Assembly: GCF_017591435.1 (NCBI RefSeq) | Contig: NC_059294.1 | Location: 12,252,604 to 12,316,603, forward strand | DNA length: 64,000 nt | Direction: 5' to 3' | Source: Portunus trituberculatus | Lineage: Eukaryota > Arthropoda > Malacostraca > Decapoda > Portunidae | Shown: one piece after another, positions 1-13,520 of the stretch | How positions within the stretch are numbered: the stretch's first letter is position 1 | Layout of the letters: each line of letters starts with the position of its first letter | Translations under genes and position numbers: made by a program | The notes under the pieces: generated by a model | What the model was told of the DNA's origin: nothing | What the model saw: only the letters and a program-made list of their open reading frames with translations | Database searches by the model: none

Positions 1-70
1 TTTTTTTCTTTTATGTTCCCTTCAAGGTTTCAATTCTCATTACAAGACTCCATGTTTAGCCTCACTAAGT

Positions 71-128
71 CCTCCTCCTCCTCCTCCTCCTCCTCCTCCT
101 CCTCCTCCTCCTCCTCCTCCTCCTCCTC
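71..128. repeat. (TCC)n microsatellite
   Basis: Nearly perfect trinucleotide tract of about 19 units, trailing into TCT and TAC triplets up to about 175. It is a simple repeat, not coding sequence. Confidence 0.95.
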
Positions 129-336
129 TTCCTCTTACTACTACTGCTACTACTACTACTGCAATTGCAACTACTAGTAATGACCGGTAGCCTTTTCTTC
201 TCCTCCTACTGACGTTCCCTGCTTCCCTTCACAAATTATAATGTCATATACAAATCACATGCTGATCATTTGCAACCTACTACATCTTTCTATTCATACT
301 TATTTATTTATATCTCCTACCAGACTTAAATTTTAC

Positions 337-337
<1 letters not shown>

Positions 338-413
<76 letters not shown>

Positions 414-417
414 TGTG
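338..417. repeat. (TG)n microsatellite
   Basis: Perfect TG run to 410, then a TTGTGTG variant end. The Cys-Val open frame across it is only a translation of the repeat. Confidence 0.95.
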
Positions 418-584
418 GGTCCATAATTTCTAAACAAGTGTAACTTCTTACCAAACTTCTAAAGTCCACCATATATCTTTCCCTTCTTTTTTTTCTTTAG
501 TTAACTAAGTTTTTTTTTTCTCTCTCTCTTTCATCGTTTTTCTCTTTTTGCTATCCATCCTTCTCTCTAGTTCATCTTTTCTTA

Positions 585-1378
<794 letters not shown>

Positions 1379-1520
1379 TAGAGAGAGAGAGAGACAGAGA
1401 AAAAGAGCAAGAGAGAGATAGTGGAAAGCAGATAGAGATAGAAAAAAAAGCTAAAATTCCAATCGTCGATAACTTAATATGACCAACTTTTTAATTGCAG
1501 CGGAGGCAAGTCCATGTTCG

Positions 1521-1594
1521 TGCCTGACTGACTCACTTACTGGCTGACTGACTGACCGACTGACTACCTGGTTGACTAGCTGAGAGACTGACTA
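1521..1594. repeat. Degenerate (ACTG)n tetranucleotide array
   Basis: GACT/ACTG words recur in 4-bp register (CTGACTGACTCACTTACTGG and following), with point variants. This is a decayed tetranucleotide microsatellite. Confidence 0.8.
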
Positions 1595-1786
1595 AACTCC
1601 ATAACCTTGTACGAGTCTTTCTGGCCTCATCATTGCCTTCCCTTAGTGTGTTACGAGCAGTGTGTTACGGGCAATGTACAAAGCAGGAATAACAACGGGG
1701 TTACTTTTCCTTCGGCTACCTCAAGCAGGGAACAGTGAGGGAGAGAAGAGAGGGGAAGGAAGGTGAAGAAGAGTAGCAGGATAGAC

Positions 1787-2055
<269 letters not shown>

Positions 2056-2363
2056 TATATTTTAACCAATACCACAGATATTAATAGACGGAGATAGAAA
2101 TAGAGATTAAAAAACAAATGAAGAGAGAAAATAAAAAGCATGAAAATATGGAAAGAGAAGCATGAAGAGTGAGAGTAGAGTAAGAAGGAGCTGGAAGGAA
2201 AAAAAATGAGCATGAGAGGAGCGTGGGAAAGTTAGCGTGGCGCGGACGGACAGAGGAAGGAGGGAAGGAAGAAAATGGAGAGCGTCCGTCTGGGAGGAAA
2301 ACTTGTTCCGAGTAATAACAAGCTTCCCTCGTTTTGCGAACCCTGCTGCATTGATCTATGGGG

Positions 2364-2365
<2 letters not shown>

Positions 2366-2401
<36 letters not shown>
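2366..2401. repeat. (GA)n microsatellite
   Basis: About 17 GA units ending in a short A run. The flanks are unique. Confidence 0.93.
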
Positions 2402-2405
<4 letters not shown>

Positions 2406-2747
2406 ATCTACTACATCTTTTTCTGGCTGTGGATAACAAAACATTATAAAAGAAATGAATATAAGAATGAATAAAAGTGACTAGGTAAAATGATACGTTT
2501 TATAATTCTTTCATTACAGTAGCACTATTTTCATATTATAATGTACGTACACTATCACAGAATTGTCATCTTTCGAGTGTTATTTTTCGTAATCATTGAG
2601 TTAAAATCCCTCACAGTTCCTCATCCAATATAACCATGACCTATTACCGCCTATTTTCACTTGTAACGTGTGATTTTATGTAGACTGCAGTCGTTTTAGC
2701 AAAAATAGCAATCTTTGTTAGGACGAGTATAATAGTCTTTTAAGTGC
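2402..2747. other. AT-rich unique DNA, no gene seen
   Basis: No long open frame and no recognisable element. It ends at the TTAA that starts MITE copy 1. Confidence 0.6.
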
Positions 2748-2959
2748 TTAACCCCTTCAGTACTGAGACGCATTTCTACCTTGATATTTGGGTGTGGTTA
2801 AATGATCTTATTTGCATTATTAAGGGTCTATGAAGGTCAAAAGATTAATGGCTAGAGTCTTCACTATTCCAATCCCAACATATGTTTCTGAAGCTGTATA
2901 AAGTCACCAAATAGTAACGGAATGAATATGAAAACGCGTCATGGTATTGAAGAGATTAA
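2748..2959 (+). mobile_element. MITE copy 1, TTAA-flanked
   Basis: A 212-bp element flanked by TTAA at 2748-2751 and 2956-2959. The left end reads TTAACCCCTTCAGTACTG. The right end, reverse-complemented, reads TTAATCTCTTCAATACCATG, so the ends form an imperfect terminal inverted repeat. The interior has no open frame. It aligns over its whole length with the copies at 22697, 44991 and 58446, all in the same orientation. A TTAA duplication is characteristic of the piggyBac superfamily, so this looks like a non-autonomous piggyBac-type MITE. That class call is inference, because no transposase is present. Confidence 0.85.
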
Positions 2960-3670
2960 TTAGATGCTGACATAGCGTACACGTATTTACGAGAACCTCA
3001 GCATTAAGGAAACCAGGAAAAGTAGAGCCAATCCTCATCAGATCAGCTCGCCAGTTCTCCAGCTCTTTCTATTCCCATTTTCCTTCCGGCAGCCTCCCTA
3101 TCAGCCTCCCAGCTCACGGATGTAAACTCTAAAAGGCTCGTATCGCTGTGGCCGCGCTGATGTCAGAGCCACACGCAGACAGTACTTTAGGGACGGGTCT
3201 CCGGCGGGTAGTTTCTGCAGGATCCAAACTGCCTCGTGTTCGCCTGAAAGAGCTGATGCCGTCCCTGGTTCTCGCCCCCTGAGGGAGTGGGAGGGTGAAT
3301 TCACGGAGGAGTTCGTTTTCTTTTCCCCGCCCTTGTCTAGGGAAAAGGAGCCGCCATAAAGGAGGAGGACCACACTCGTAAAGGAAGATGGAGGCGCACG
3401 GCTGACCGCTGACGTGTTCTGTTTAGTGGTAGTAGTGAGTGGTGGTAGTGGTGACTGGCAGTGGTGGTTGTATTGGTGATGGTTGTAGAAAGCCTGGTGG
3501 TGATGGTGTCGGATAAGGAACAGCGGAAATGGAGAGAATGAGTCTATATAGTTCCACCACTGACCGAAAAGAATCTCCACTCATGCAGCATTGAACGAAA
3601 CCGTGACTTCCACCACACACGCTTGCATCACTTCATCCACAGTCCATCTAATTTATCTACATGTGCACGA
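2960..3670. other. Unique DNA, no recognised gene
   Basis: Mixed-composition sequence with a somewhat GC-rich stretch at about 3100-3420. The minus-strand frame at 3101-3580 is low in information and carries a His run from a GTGGTG-rich patch (3424-3500). I see no splice-framed conserved exon. Confidence 0.5.
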
Positions 3671-4420
3671 CAACTAGGATACCTCGAAACGTCCACCCAA
3701 CTCTCCTTTTCTCTTATCCCTTTGCGCTCTTTCAGTTTCTCCTCTTCTCATCTTCTACTTGTAGGCTACCACCCATCTCTGCTCTTCTCTTCTTTTTGTG
3801 GTGTTATCTTACTTTCTTTTCTTCCTCGAGGCTTCTACTCAACCCTATCCTTTCCGTCCTTCACTTTCTTTCACTACTTCCTTTTTTTTTCGTTTGCTTC
3901 TTACTAGAGACATCAGCCCAACTCACTTCTCTGTTGCTCTTACTTTTCTTTCAGTTACCCTCTGTCTCTATCTCTCTATCTTTCTCTTCTCCCTTGAGAC
4001 ATTCACCCATCTTCGCCTTTCTCTGCTTCCTTCATTCTTCTTCATTTTTTTTTTCTTTTTCCGTCTCTTCTTACTCGAAACTTCTACCAAATTCTCTGTT
4101 CTTGTCTTCCTCTTTTCTCTCTTGTCTTCTTCCTCGAGAGATTTTTGTGTAACTCCTCCTTCTCTTCCACCTCAAAGTCTCCCTCCATCAAGTCTTTTAC
4201 TGTTCTTTCTCTTTCTTCTCTCTCAAGACCTTCACTCATTTCTCAGCTCCTCTCCTTCTCTTTCTCCCTCAAGATCTGCCATCCTTTGCCCCTCTACTTC
4301 TCTCTTTTTCTTCCTCCAAGCCCTCACCCATCTTTTTACATTTCCTCTTCTTTTCTCTCTCTTCTTCCATCTGTTCTTTCCCCTCTAGCTCCTCTTCCTC
4401 CCGCTTCTGAACTCCTTCCA
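3671..4420. repeat. Degenerate pyrimidine minisatellite, ~11 units
   Basis: The word CTCGAGACTTCTACCCA, with variants, recurs near 3683, 3762, 3824, 3901, 3993, 4073, 4132, 4170, 4221, 4267 and 4313, each followed by a C/T-rich filler. Spacing is 60-90 bp at first and about 50 bp later. This is an old, diverged tandem array. The Phe/Leu/Ser-rich frames here are its translation. Confidence 0.7.
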
Positions 4421-4889
4421 TTTATCTCTCTTCCTTACCCGCTTCCTTCCATCATTCCTTCCTCCTTCACCCGCCCCTCGATTTATATTCTGCTTTCCTG
4501 CCCCCTCCATCACTTGCCTCCCACAACCACCCTCTCATTCCCCCGCCTATGAGAGTCAAAGTCCTCGAGAAAACAGCATCAGAATACCCCTAAGCACGGC
4601 GATGATTCAGAATTAGGCGAGATGCAAGGAGAAAACACAGTCAGATAGAGAATTCTGTTACACAAGGACAGGGAACCCAACACCGTGTCATTGAACGTGA
4701 TGTTTAGAAGAAGTATGGTCAATAAAACGCTAAGGGAGAGAGAGAGAGAGAGAAAAAAAAAAGTCTACGTTTACTGTAGGCCTATTTTTGATCTGGTTAC
4801 GTCACAGGTCAGGGTATCTTTGGGTTTTTGCCTCTCGTCTATCCCGCGAGAGAGGAAGGTTTACTGTCACTCCTGAACTGATCTGACAT

Positions 4890-5490
4890 CTGCCGGCCCA
4901 GAGAGAGAGGGGGAGAGGGAGGGGGACACGGGGAGAACACAAGGACAGGCTGAAAAGAAAGAAGCGTCGACGGAAATGGGGAAGGAGGGGAGTAGAAGTG
5001 GAGATAAGGGGTGCTGGAAAGGAGTAAAGGAGGGAAGTAAGGGATGATAGAATGAGTGAAGGAGGAAAGTAAAAATGGAAATGAGAGGTGTTAGAAAGGA
5101 GGAGATAAGGAAAAGAAAGGGGTGTAAGGAACTGAAGAGCTGAATGAGGAAAATATTGTAGGAAGGTAGGAAATAAACGGTGATAAAAACATGAAAACAG
5201 AATGAAAAGAACGAACTAAAGGAAAAAATGTGAGGAAAGAAGGGATGTTGGCATTCAGAAAGGAAAGAAGGATGACAAGATAGAATATTGGAAAAATGGA
5301 AGGAGTTGTGGGAAAAAAAATGCTGGAAAAAAATAAGAGGAAAGAAATATGGAAGAATTAAAAGAAGTGACACTAGAAAGAACACAGAAAAAAGAGAGAA
5401 CGTTTGAATGAAGAAAGAAAAGATGGAGAAACAGAAAGAAACCTCGCTAGAAAGAAGAAATGAAAAATAGAGAAAGAAAACCAAGGATTT
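4890..5490. repeat. Purine-rich block, loosely tandem
   Basis: The + strand is almost all G and A. GGTGCTGGAAAGGAG-like words recur near 5010 and 5085, with weaker echoes at 5245 and 5320. The long minus-strand frame (Phe/Ser-rich) follows from the composition and is not a gene. Confidence 0.6.
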
Positions 5491-6360
5491 GACTATTCAT
5501 TCACTTCTCGCTCAACACAAATACGTCTTTGGTTACCGAGCTACTGAAACTTACACCTTAAAAAACCAAAGGGAGTCACGTCTAAATCCGATCAAAAATA
5601 AATAAATCAATCAATTAATGAATAAATAACTAAGCTTCAAAGGAGATGGTTTTCACTTCATCTGGTATAGATAAAGGACACTGAATGCACACTAAGTTTT
5701 CTGATAGGAGCGTACAGTGCGAGTCGTGTAAATGAAAGGTAGAATATACGAATAATTACATCAGAATACGCACTTGTAAATTCATCAACAATAAATAAAA
5801 AGTCCCAAATGCATTAAGAGATATTGTAATAGGGGCAAAATATGAGTGAGCAGTGAGAGACAGACAGTGGTGAAGCTGAAGTGAGACAGAAAAACTAGCG
5901 GTAAAATCTCATGACACGTAATCAAGCTTTAGTAATATAAAAACTACATCAAGCAAGCCACACCAAAACACTTCGAAAACTAGACCAACCAATCCTTCAT
6001 ATTTTCACGAACAACAAATATAAGAGACTTCCATCAACATTTCACCGCCTATGTAGCATTTGATCAGCCTCATTCCTCTGATAGATAATAAATAGACTCA
6101 ACTGAAAGCCTTACACCAAACCAGTAAGAGAGGAGGAGAGGGATTAACAAACATCCGATTATATAGTAAATAAACACGATAGACAAAGGAACATAGAGTG
6201 GAGCTGACGTGCAGACAAGCGAATCTATAGAGAGTAGTGTAAGGGGAGTGGAATAACTTGGATCTACGGGTCGTTAGTTTGCTGATATTTCAATTAACAA
6301 GATGTAGAAAGGCTAAACGGACCACCTCCCGGGAAAATTAATCAAAGCCAGATGTGTCAC
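5491..6360. other. AT-rich unique DNA, no gene seen
   Basis: No simple repeat longer than a few units and no long frame. I see no recognisable element. Confidence 0.55.
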
Positions 6361-6379
6361 AAATGGGCCTAAGGGGAGG

Positions 6380-6935
6380 GGAAGAAGAGGAGGAGGAGGA
6401 GGAGGAGGAGGAGGAGGAGGAGGAGGAGGAGTAGGGAAAATAAGAAAAAATAAAAGACGAGGAAGAGGAGGAGGAGGAGGAGAACAAAAAGGAAAGGAAG
6501 GTCAGGAGAACGAAAAGCAGGAAGAGAAGGAGGAGGAGGAAGAGGAGGGAAAATAACAAAAAATTAAAGACGAGGAAGAGGAAGGAGGAAAACAAAAAGG
6601 AAAGGAAGGTAAGGAGAACGAAAAGCAGGAAGAAGAGGAGGAGGAGGACGTGGGAAATAGATAAAAGTAAAGGACGAGGAAGAGGAGTAGGAAAAAGAAG
6701 GCAAAGAAACGAAAAGTAGGAGGAAAGAGAAAAGGAAAACCAGGGAAAAGAACGAGAACAAAATCAAGAACAAGATCAAGATGAAGAACAGGAAAAGTAT
6801 AGAAATAGTAATTGTCAAATGATATGAGTGATTGTGTTAATACTAGCGGAAGGAATAGAAGGAGGAGAAAGAGAATGACGACGACGAAGAGAGTGAAGCG
6901 AAAGAGGAAGAAGAAGAAGAAGAAGAAAAGATTGA
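6380..6935. repeat. (GAG)n and purine-rich block
   Basis: GAG units at 6388-6433 and again in clusters to about 6660. A segment containing GACGAGGAAGAGGA plus GGAAAGGAAGGTAAGGAGAA-like words is repeated near 6450, 6570 and 6670, an imperfect ~110-bp tandem structure. AAG triplets follow at 6907-6930. Confidence 0.75.
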
Positions 6936-7039
6936 GGACACCGGTGAAGTAAATGAGGCGGCAAACAGAAGGGAGAAAAAAGAATAAAGAAATTTTGTTA
7001 AGAATTCAAATCAGCTTCCTCTATTTCAGCCTTAACTCC

Positions 7040-7043
<4 letters not shown>

Positions 7044-7117
<74 letters not shown>
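7044..7117. repeat. (CT)n microsatellite
   Basis: Perfect CT run of about 37 units. Confidence 0.95.
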
Positions 7118-7119
<2 letters not shown>

Positions 7120-7433
7120 ACCCAAAGGTTTGAACGAGTTTCGAATTTTTAATATATACGAAGTTTGTCTGATTTAATGTGGCAGCTAAAAGGGAATTCG
7201 ATAATGGATGAGGTTATAAAACGTGCGCGAGAAGGATTCACGTCTCCTGCCGATTCGAAGACTCAGTGTTGTTTAGGAGATTGTTTTGAAAAGTTGTGTT
7301 GCTTCGTATGTCTTCGTCACCGTCTTCTTCTTTTCCTTTTTTTTTTTTTTTTTTTTGTTTTTCTTCTTTTTTTCATCTTGGTTTTGTTTTATGCTTTGGT
7401 GAAGAGGAAGAAGAAATGAGTTTTTTTGTTCTA

Positions 7434-7835
<402 letters not shown>

Positions 7836-7839
7836 TTGA

Positions 7840-9060
7840 ACCGAGGCCGTTCAAAGAAGGTTGGAAAAAAAGCTAAGAAAATAAGGGAATTTGAAGAATT
7901 TAGTGTGAGCAACGTCCTCGAAGATAAGTAGAGAGTTCCTTGGGCATCCAATACTCTACTCAACTTTTCTTCCTAGAGGAAATTGTGGCGCGTAGCAAGG
8001 AGAAGCGGGCGGAGGTTTGCAGAGGACATGGGCGGGATGACTGGGTGGGAAGCTGGGAGGTAGGGGAAGGAAGGGAAAGAGGAGAAAAGGAAAGAAAAGC
8101 AAGGAAAGGATGTGAAGAAGTATCGGAAAGAAATGGTGTTAGGAAGGAGGTAAAGAATGTGGAGTTAGTAAATGAGTGAATGAAGGAATCCATGAGAGGA
8201 AAATCATTTATGTTACCAAAAGAACAAGAAACTAAAAGATAAATCCAATGAAAGTAAAATCGAAATAAAGAAAGGGATGTTACCAAAAATAAAGAAAGGA
8301 TGTAAGAAACGAAGCAAATAAAAGTGAAGAGAGAGAGAGAGAGAAAGAAAAGAAATTAAGTAACGAAAGGAAGTAGAAAAATAAAAGTGAAGGAAAGAAT
8401 ATTACCCAAAAAAAAAAACTGAAGGCATAAAATAAACACCACGAAAACAAAAAAAACTAACCTGAAACTTAATAATGAAACCCAAAGGAACGACAAACAG
8501 CATCAGACCTGTGGAAACTTAAGAGGCTGTTTGGGAGAAGTTACACAATCTACTCTAATGTTAAATAAGTAGGACGGGGGATGGGAAGGGAAATGAATGG
8601 GAGGAGACACTGGGCAGGAGAGGTTATGGGGCGGGGGGCGGTGGCTCTAGGTTTTAGAGGGAGAGAGTGATGCTAAGTACAGGGGAAAGAATTGATGGTC
8701 CCTGAGGATGGAGGGAGAGTAAAACGGAAGGGAGAGTTAAATATGAGAGGGGAAAAGAAATTATGTCAGAAGAAGGGAGACAAGGAGAGGGAGGAAGGAG
8801 ATTACAATGGAGAGAACAAGAGAAAGAGAGAGGTTTTTGTTCTTTAGGTAAGGAGAGAAAAAAAAGTTACAGAAGCAGACAAGAGTAAGGCAGTGCAGGG
8901 CGAGTTCCCGCTGGCTGGCGTGGCGTTGAGCGCGAGAAGAGGGAAATGCCGGCGATAAATTGGATTCCGGCGTGTAATCTCAGAGCGGTGTGTTTTGCTG
9001 GTCCCGCGCTAGTGTGGTGTGGTTTCCGCGTTATGACACCTGCATTTACCGCTCCCGCCT
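7840..9060. other. Purine-rich then mixed unique DNA
   Basis: About 8000-8420 is G/A-rich with loose AAAGTGAAGGAAAGAA echoes. 8420-9060 is mixed, with G-rich patches near 8575-8680. I recognise no gene or element. Confidence 0.5.
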
Positions 9061-9069
9061 TTTACCATC

Positions 9070-9120
9070 TGAGAGAGAGAGAGAGAGAGAGAGAGCGGGG
9101 GTGGGAGGAAGAAAGAGAGA
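9070..9120. repeat. Short (GA)n tract
   Basis: About 12 GA units, then a purine-rich tail. Confidence 0.9.
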
Positions 9121-9419
9121 GGGAAATAAAGAGAGAGATGCTCAAGATGGAAGTCTAAAATCCTTCCCAAGAGACATTCACCGCTAAGAAAAGGTTATGA
9201 GACGTCACCTAAAAAAAAAAAATAAAAAAAGGCTCAGGAGGTCACTAATTTCAGGGCATTAGCATGATATGAATTATTCACCAGGAGTCACTGAAGACCA
9301 GCCTCCCCTCCACTCCCACCACCCCCCTCACTCTCATCGTCCCCCTCCCCCTGACCTTCCCCTCCCCTTTCACCTTCACCTTCTGGAGTTTTGTTTTCAC
9401 CTCCAGGATCTGACTTAGT

Positions 9420-9770
<351 letters not shown>

Positions 9771-9779
9771 CATCACTTC

Positions 9780-10370
9780 CCTTTACCTTTTATGTCCTTC
9801 CATCCATCCATCTGTCCGTCCACTCTGTCATCCATCCATTAATTCCTTTCTTCTCTCTTGGCTTCCCTTCTTCCTTCCGTCATTCCCTCCTACAATGGCG
9901 CCCCTCGCTACCAATACCTTGCGCGTATAATCATCCTGTTTCATCCCTTTGACTGTGCAGTCCTCTGGGGCCGAGCTGGGGTCACTTCCAATGGTTTTCA
10001 CTGTGATGGCCCAGGCGATATTAAATTTGAATATTCAGAACCGGAGTTAGAGATGCTATAGGGAATACGGGGCACTAAATTCTTAGGAAATATTCGACAA
10101 TATTTCCTTTTTCTCCGTAAGCGGATGAAAGGAGAGAGGGAGGAATACAAGGGAGGTGTGCGAGGAAGGAGTGAGGGAAGGAAAATGAAGTCTGCTTTTT
10201 GTGTTTTAGCCGCTGTGTATGGCTGACGTGATGCTTAGTCGTGAGTTATGCCTCTCATGTTCACTGCTTATTAAGTCTTAAAGTTGCCTTGTGGCGGAGG
10301 ACGAGGAATCATTCTCACAGCCTCTGTCCGCTTGCCTTTCCTTTCTTCTTTCTCTCCTCGCCTTTTCTTT
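9780..10370. other. Mixed unique DNA, no gene seen
   Basis: Short ATCC echoes at about 9800-9840 and then mixed sequence. I found no convincing exon or element. Confidence 0.5.
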
Positions 10371-10680
10371 CCTATCCTCACCTCACCTTGCCCAGCCTTG
10401 CGTTGCCCAGCTTCACCTCGTCTCGCCCTGTCTCGTCTTTACTCGTCTCGTCTCGCCTGTCCAATCGTCACTCCTCTCCTTAGCTATTTTCTCTAGCCTT
10501 GCCTCGGTTCGCTCACCCTCGTCCCGTTCACTCTGCCTCGTCTCACCTTTCTTTGCCTCTCCTCGTCTAGCCTCGCCTCACCCAGAGTCCCTGAAAGACC
10601 CTGAACTCATCTATCTTCGCCCTGCCTAGTCTCATCTCGCTCAACCTCAATCTCCCCTCACCTTACCTCACTTCTTTTCA
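10371..10680. repeat. Degenerate 5-bp (CCTCR)n array
   Basis: The sequence parses in 5-bp register as CCTCA, CCTTG, CCCAG, CCTCG, TCTCG and ACTCG for long stretches (for example 10376-10460 and 10500-10580). It is a decayed pentanucleotide satellite of roughly 60 units. Confidence 0.75.
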
Positions 10681-11470
10681 CCCCGCTCATCCGCATCACA
10701 CTGTTGCATGGCAACCTCGTCCCTCCTGTCCGCCGCACTTCCCGACCGCCCCCACCACCGCCAGAAGATGATATATGTATATCTCGCCAACTTTTCCCCG
10801 TCTAGATTTAAACCTGCATCATTAACTTAGTCCACGACAGGCCAGTTTTTTTTCCGGTGAATGCCGCGCAATTTCCCGCCAGCCAGGTTTACGCCGTTGC
10901 CTAAATGTTGGCGGAATATTTGACAATTTTCCTCTCCTTTTGCCGCTCCGGGGGACTGCTCGGGTTAGACTGGAGCTTGGAAACGGATGAAGAGAAGATG
11001 CTATACTATACATACGCGCGTCCTCCTCATCCTGGGCTACTGGATGTTATTAAATTGCAATATGATAGAGAATATTCTGCTACTTCCTTACCTTTTGCAA
11101 CCCTCATAAGGAAATGGTCGTAAGAAGTACTGAAGAAAAGTTGAAAACAGGAATTAATAAGCAAAATTAAAGTAAAATTGTAAACAGTAATAAAAAAAAC
11201 GATCCCTATGTATCCTTATCTTAAATCTAATTTCACCTTCCCGTTCTCCACCTGTCTCTTGCCACCCCACTCGCGCACACACAAACACACACACAGTCCT
11301 TCTCTCCCTTCCAACTCCACTCACTGTCTCCATCTTGGCCAAACTTTTGTCACCAGAGCGGCGTCTCATCTCGAATCTCGCTCGGATCTGTCTCTACGTG
11401 AGGGCGTCCACTGATTCTTCCCCGCGTCCCGCTACTCCCTCCCATAAAGGCGCGTCCTGCTGGTATGTGA
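10681..11470. other. Unique DNA, no gene seen
   Basis: Mixed composition. A short CACA patch lies at 11275-11295. Frames here lack recognisable motifs. Confidence 0.5.
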
Positions 11471-11808
11471 GGAAGTAGAAAGCAAGTGAAGAGGAGGAGG
11501 AAGAAGAAAGGGACGATAAGGACGAGGAATGGCTACTATGGGAAATATGACAAGGAACAAGAGAAGGAGAAGGAAAAAAAGAGGAAGAATAAGAACAAGA
11601 ACATAAAAAGACTAAAAGAACAAGAGAAGGAGGAAGGAAAAAAAAGGAAGAATAAGAACAGGAACATAAAAGAACTAGAAGAACAAGAACAAGAAAGGGA
11701 AGGCGAAGAGCGAAACTTAGAGGAGGAACATTTTTATATCCATGAGCTAAAAAAAATGAAAAAAAAATATAGAAATAAGCGAAAAAAGGAAAAAAAAAGT
11801 ACATTATT

Positions 11809-11845
<37 letters not shown>
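11471..11845. repeat. Purine-rich block ending in (GA)n
   Basis: An A/G-rich segment in which the word AAGAATAAGAACA recurs near 11585 and 11650 (a ~65-bp tandem echo), ending in a (GA)n run at 11815-11845. The Lys/Glu-rich + frame is compositional. Confidence 0.7.
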
Positions 11846-11849
<4 letters not shown>

Positions 11850-12024
11850 GGGGGGCGCATCAGCAATCATATTTCAACCGTTAATCGATACAACTGCTAA
11901 TTTTATACAGGTCAAATTGTACTGACAGTCACCGATAATTACCAGACTTGATGAGCAAAAAAACAAAAAAAAAGAAAGGTTTAATCAAAAATTTCATTCA
12001 TGTATCTGGACAATAATTAGAATT

Positions 12025-12665
<641 letters not shown>

Positions 12666-12801
12666 GAAAAATGGCCAAAAAATCGTCTTTTATTCGTGTC
12701 TCTTAAGAAGTAAAAGTTAACGCAATTTGCATACGAATTCGAATAAAACTTGTTCTTTCGACACGTAAAACCGCTTAAAAGTTACAATGAACAAACAAGT
12801 A

Positions 12802-12802
<1 letters not shown>

Positions 12803-12888
<86 letters not shown>
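12803..12888. repeat. (AC)n microsatellite
   Basis: Perfect AC run of about 43 units, 140 bases after the long CT tract. Confidence 0.96.
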
Positions 12889-13036
12889 GACAATACGCAG
12901 TTCCACATAGAAGAAAGACACCAGATGAAATAAAAATATATAATAATCCAAAGAAGTTATATATAGAAGAGAGAAAAAAGTTGTCCATTAAGTTATGATG
13001 AAGCTGATGAAAAGAGTTGCAAAGAGGAGGACGAGA

Positions 13037-13100
13037 CGAAGCAGCAGCAGCAGCAGCAGGAGGGACGAGAACTAGGAGGAGGAGGAGGAGGAGGAGGAGG
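13037..13100. repeat. (CAG)n and (GGA)n short tracts
   Basis: CAG units at 13040-13060 and GGA units at 13074-13100 within a G/A-rich stretch. Confidence 0.85.
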
Positions 13101-13360
13101 AACGCAGGGACAGACGGGCGGTGCCTTTGTCATGGTAATTCCCTCAGGAGCAAGAGTCATCATTGGAGATATGACCGACATTAGAGGGCTAGAGTCCGCC
13201 GCGGTAGAGGACGAGAAAGAGGACTAGGACGATTCGATCTCCTTCTTCTCTTCCTCATCCTCTTCTTCCCATTCTCCTTCTCTTCCACCAGTGCCTGCAG
13301 AAATCACCGGTAATATTGGTGCCTTTGATATTTCGTTAGGTAATTCAGTCCTTTCAGAGT

Positions 13361-13520
13361 GGAATCTGTTTTGAATCAAGGGTTTTTATTTCTGAGGGAT
13401 GATATGGAGTATTAAGGTTACGTCAGTTTGGGGATAGCTAAAGGCAACACTATTTTGCATCAAGGTTTTCTGAGGACGTGTAGTGTGGAAGTTGCATCAG
13501 TTCGAGGACACAACTGCAGA
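13361..13520. repeat. Decayed ~83-bp tandem duplication
   Basis: Unit 1 starts with TCTGTTTTGAATCAAGGGTT (about 13365) and unit 2 with CACTATTTTGCATCAAGGTT (about 13448). Both continue through TTCTGAGG, a TGG-AGT core and a CATCAGTT/CGTCAGTT word, then GAGGA/GGGGA. The homology is visible but diverged. Confidence 0.55.

Noticed and set aside
71..128. CRISPR-like or other regularly spaced arrays anywhere in the window
   Set aside because: All regular arrays are contiguous tandem repeats without unique spacers, and the DNA is clearly eukaryotic.
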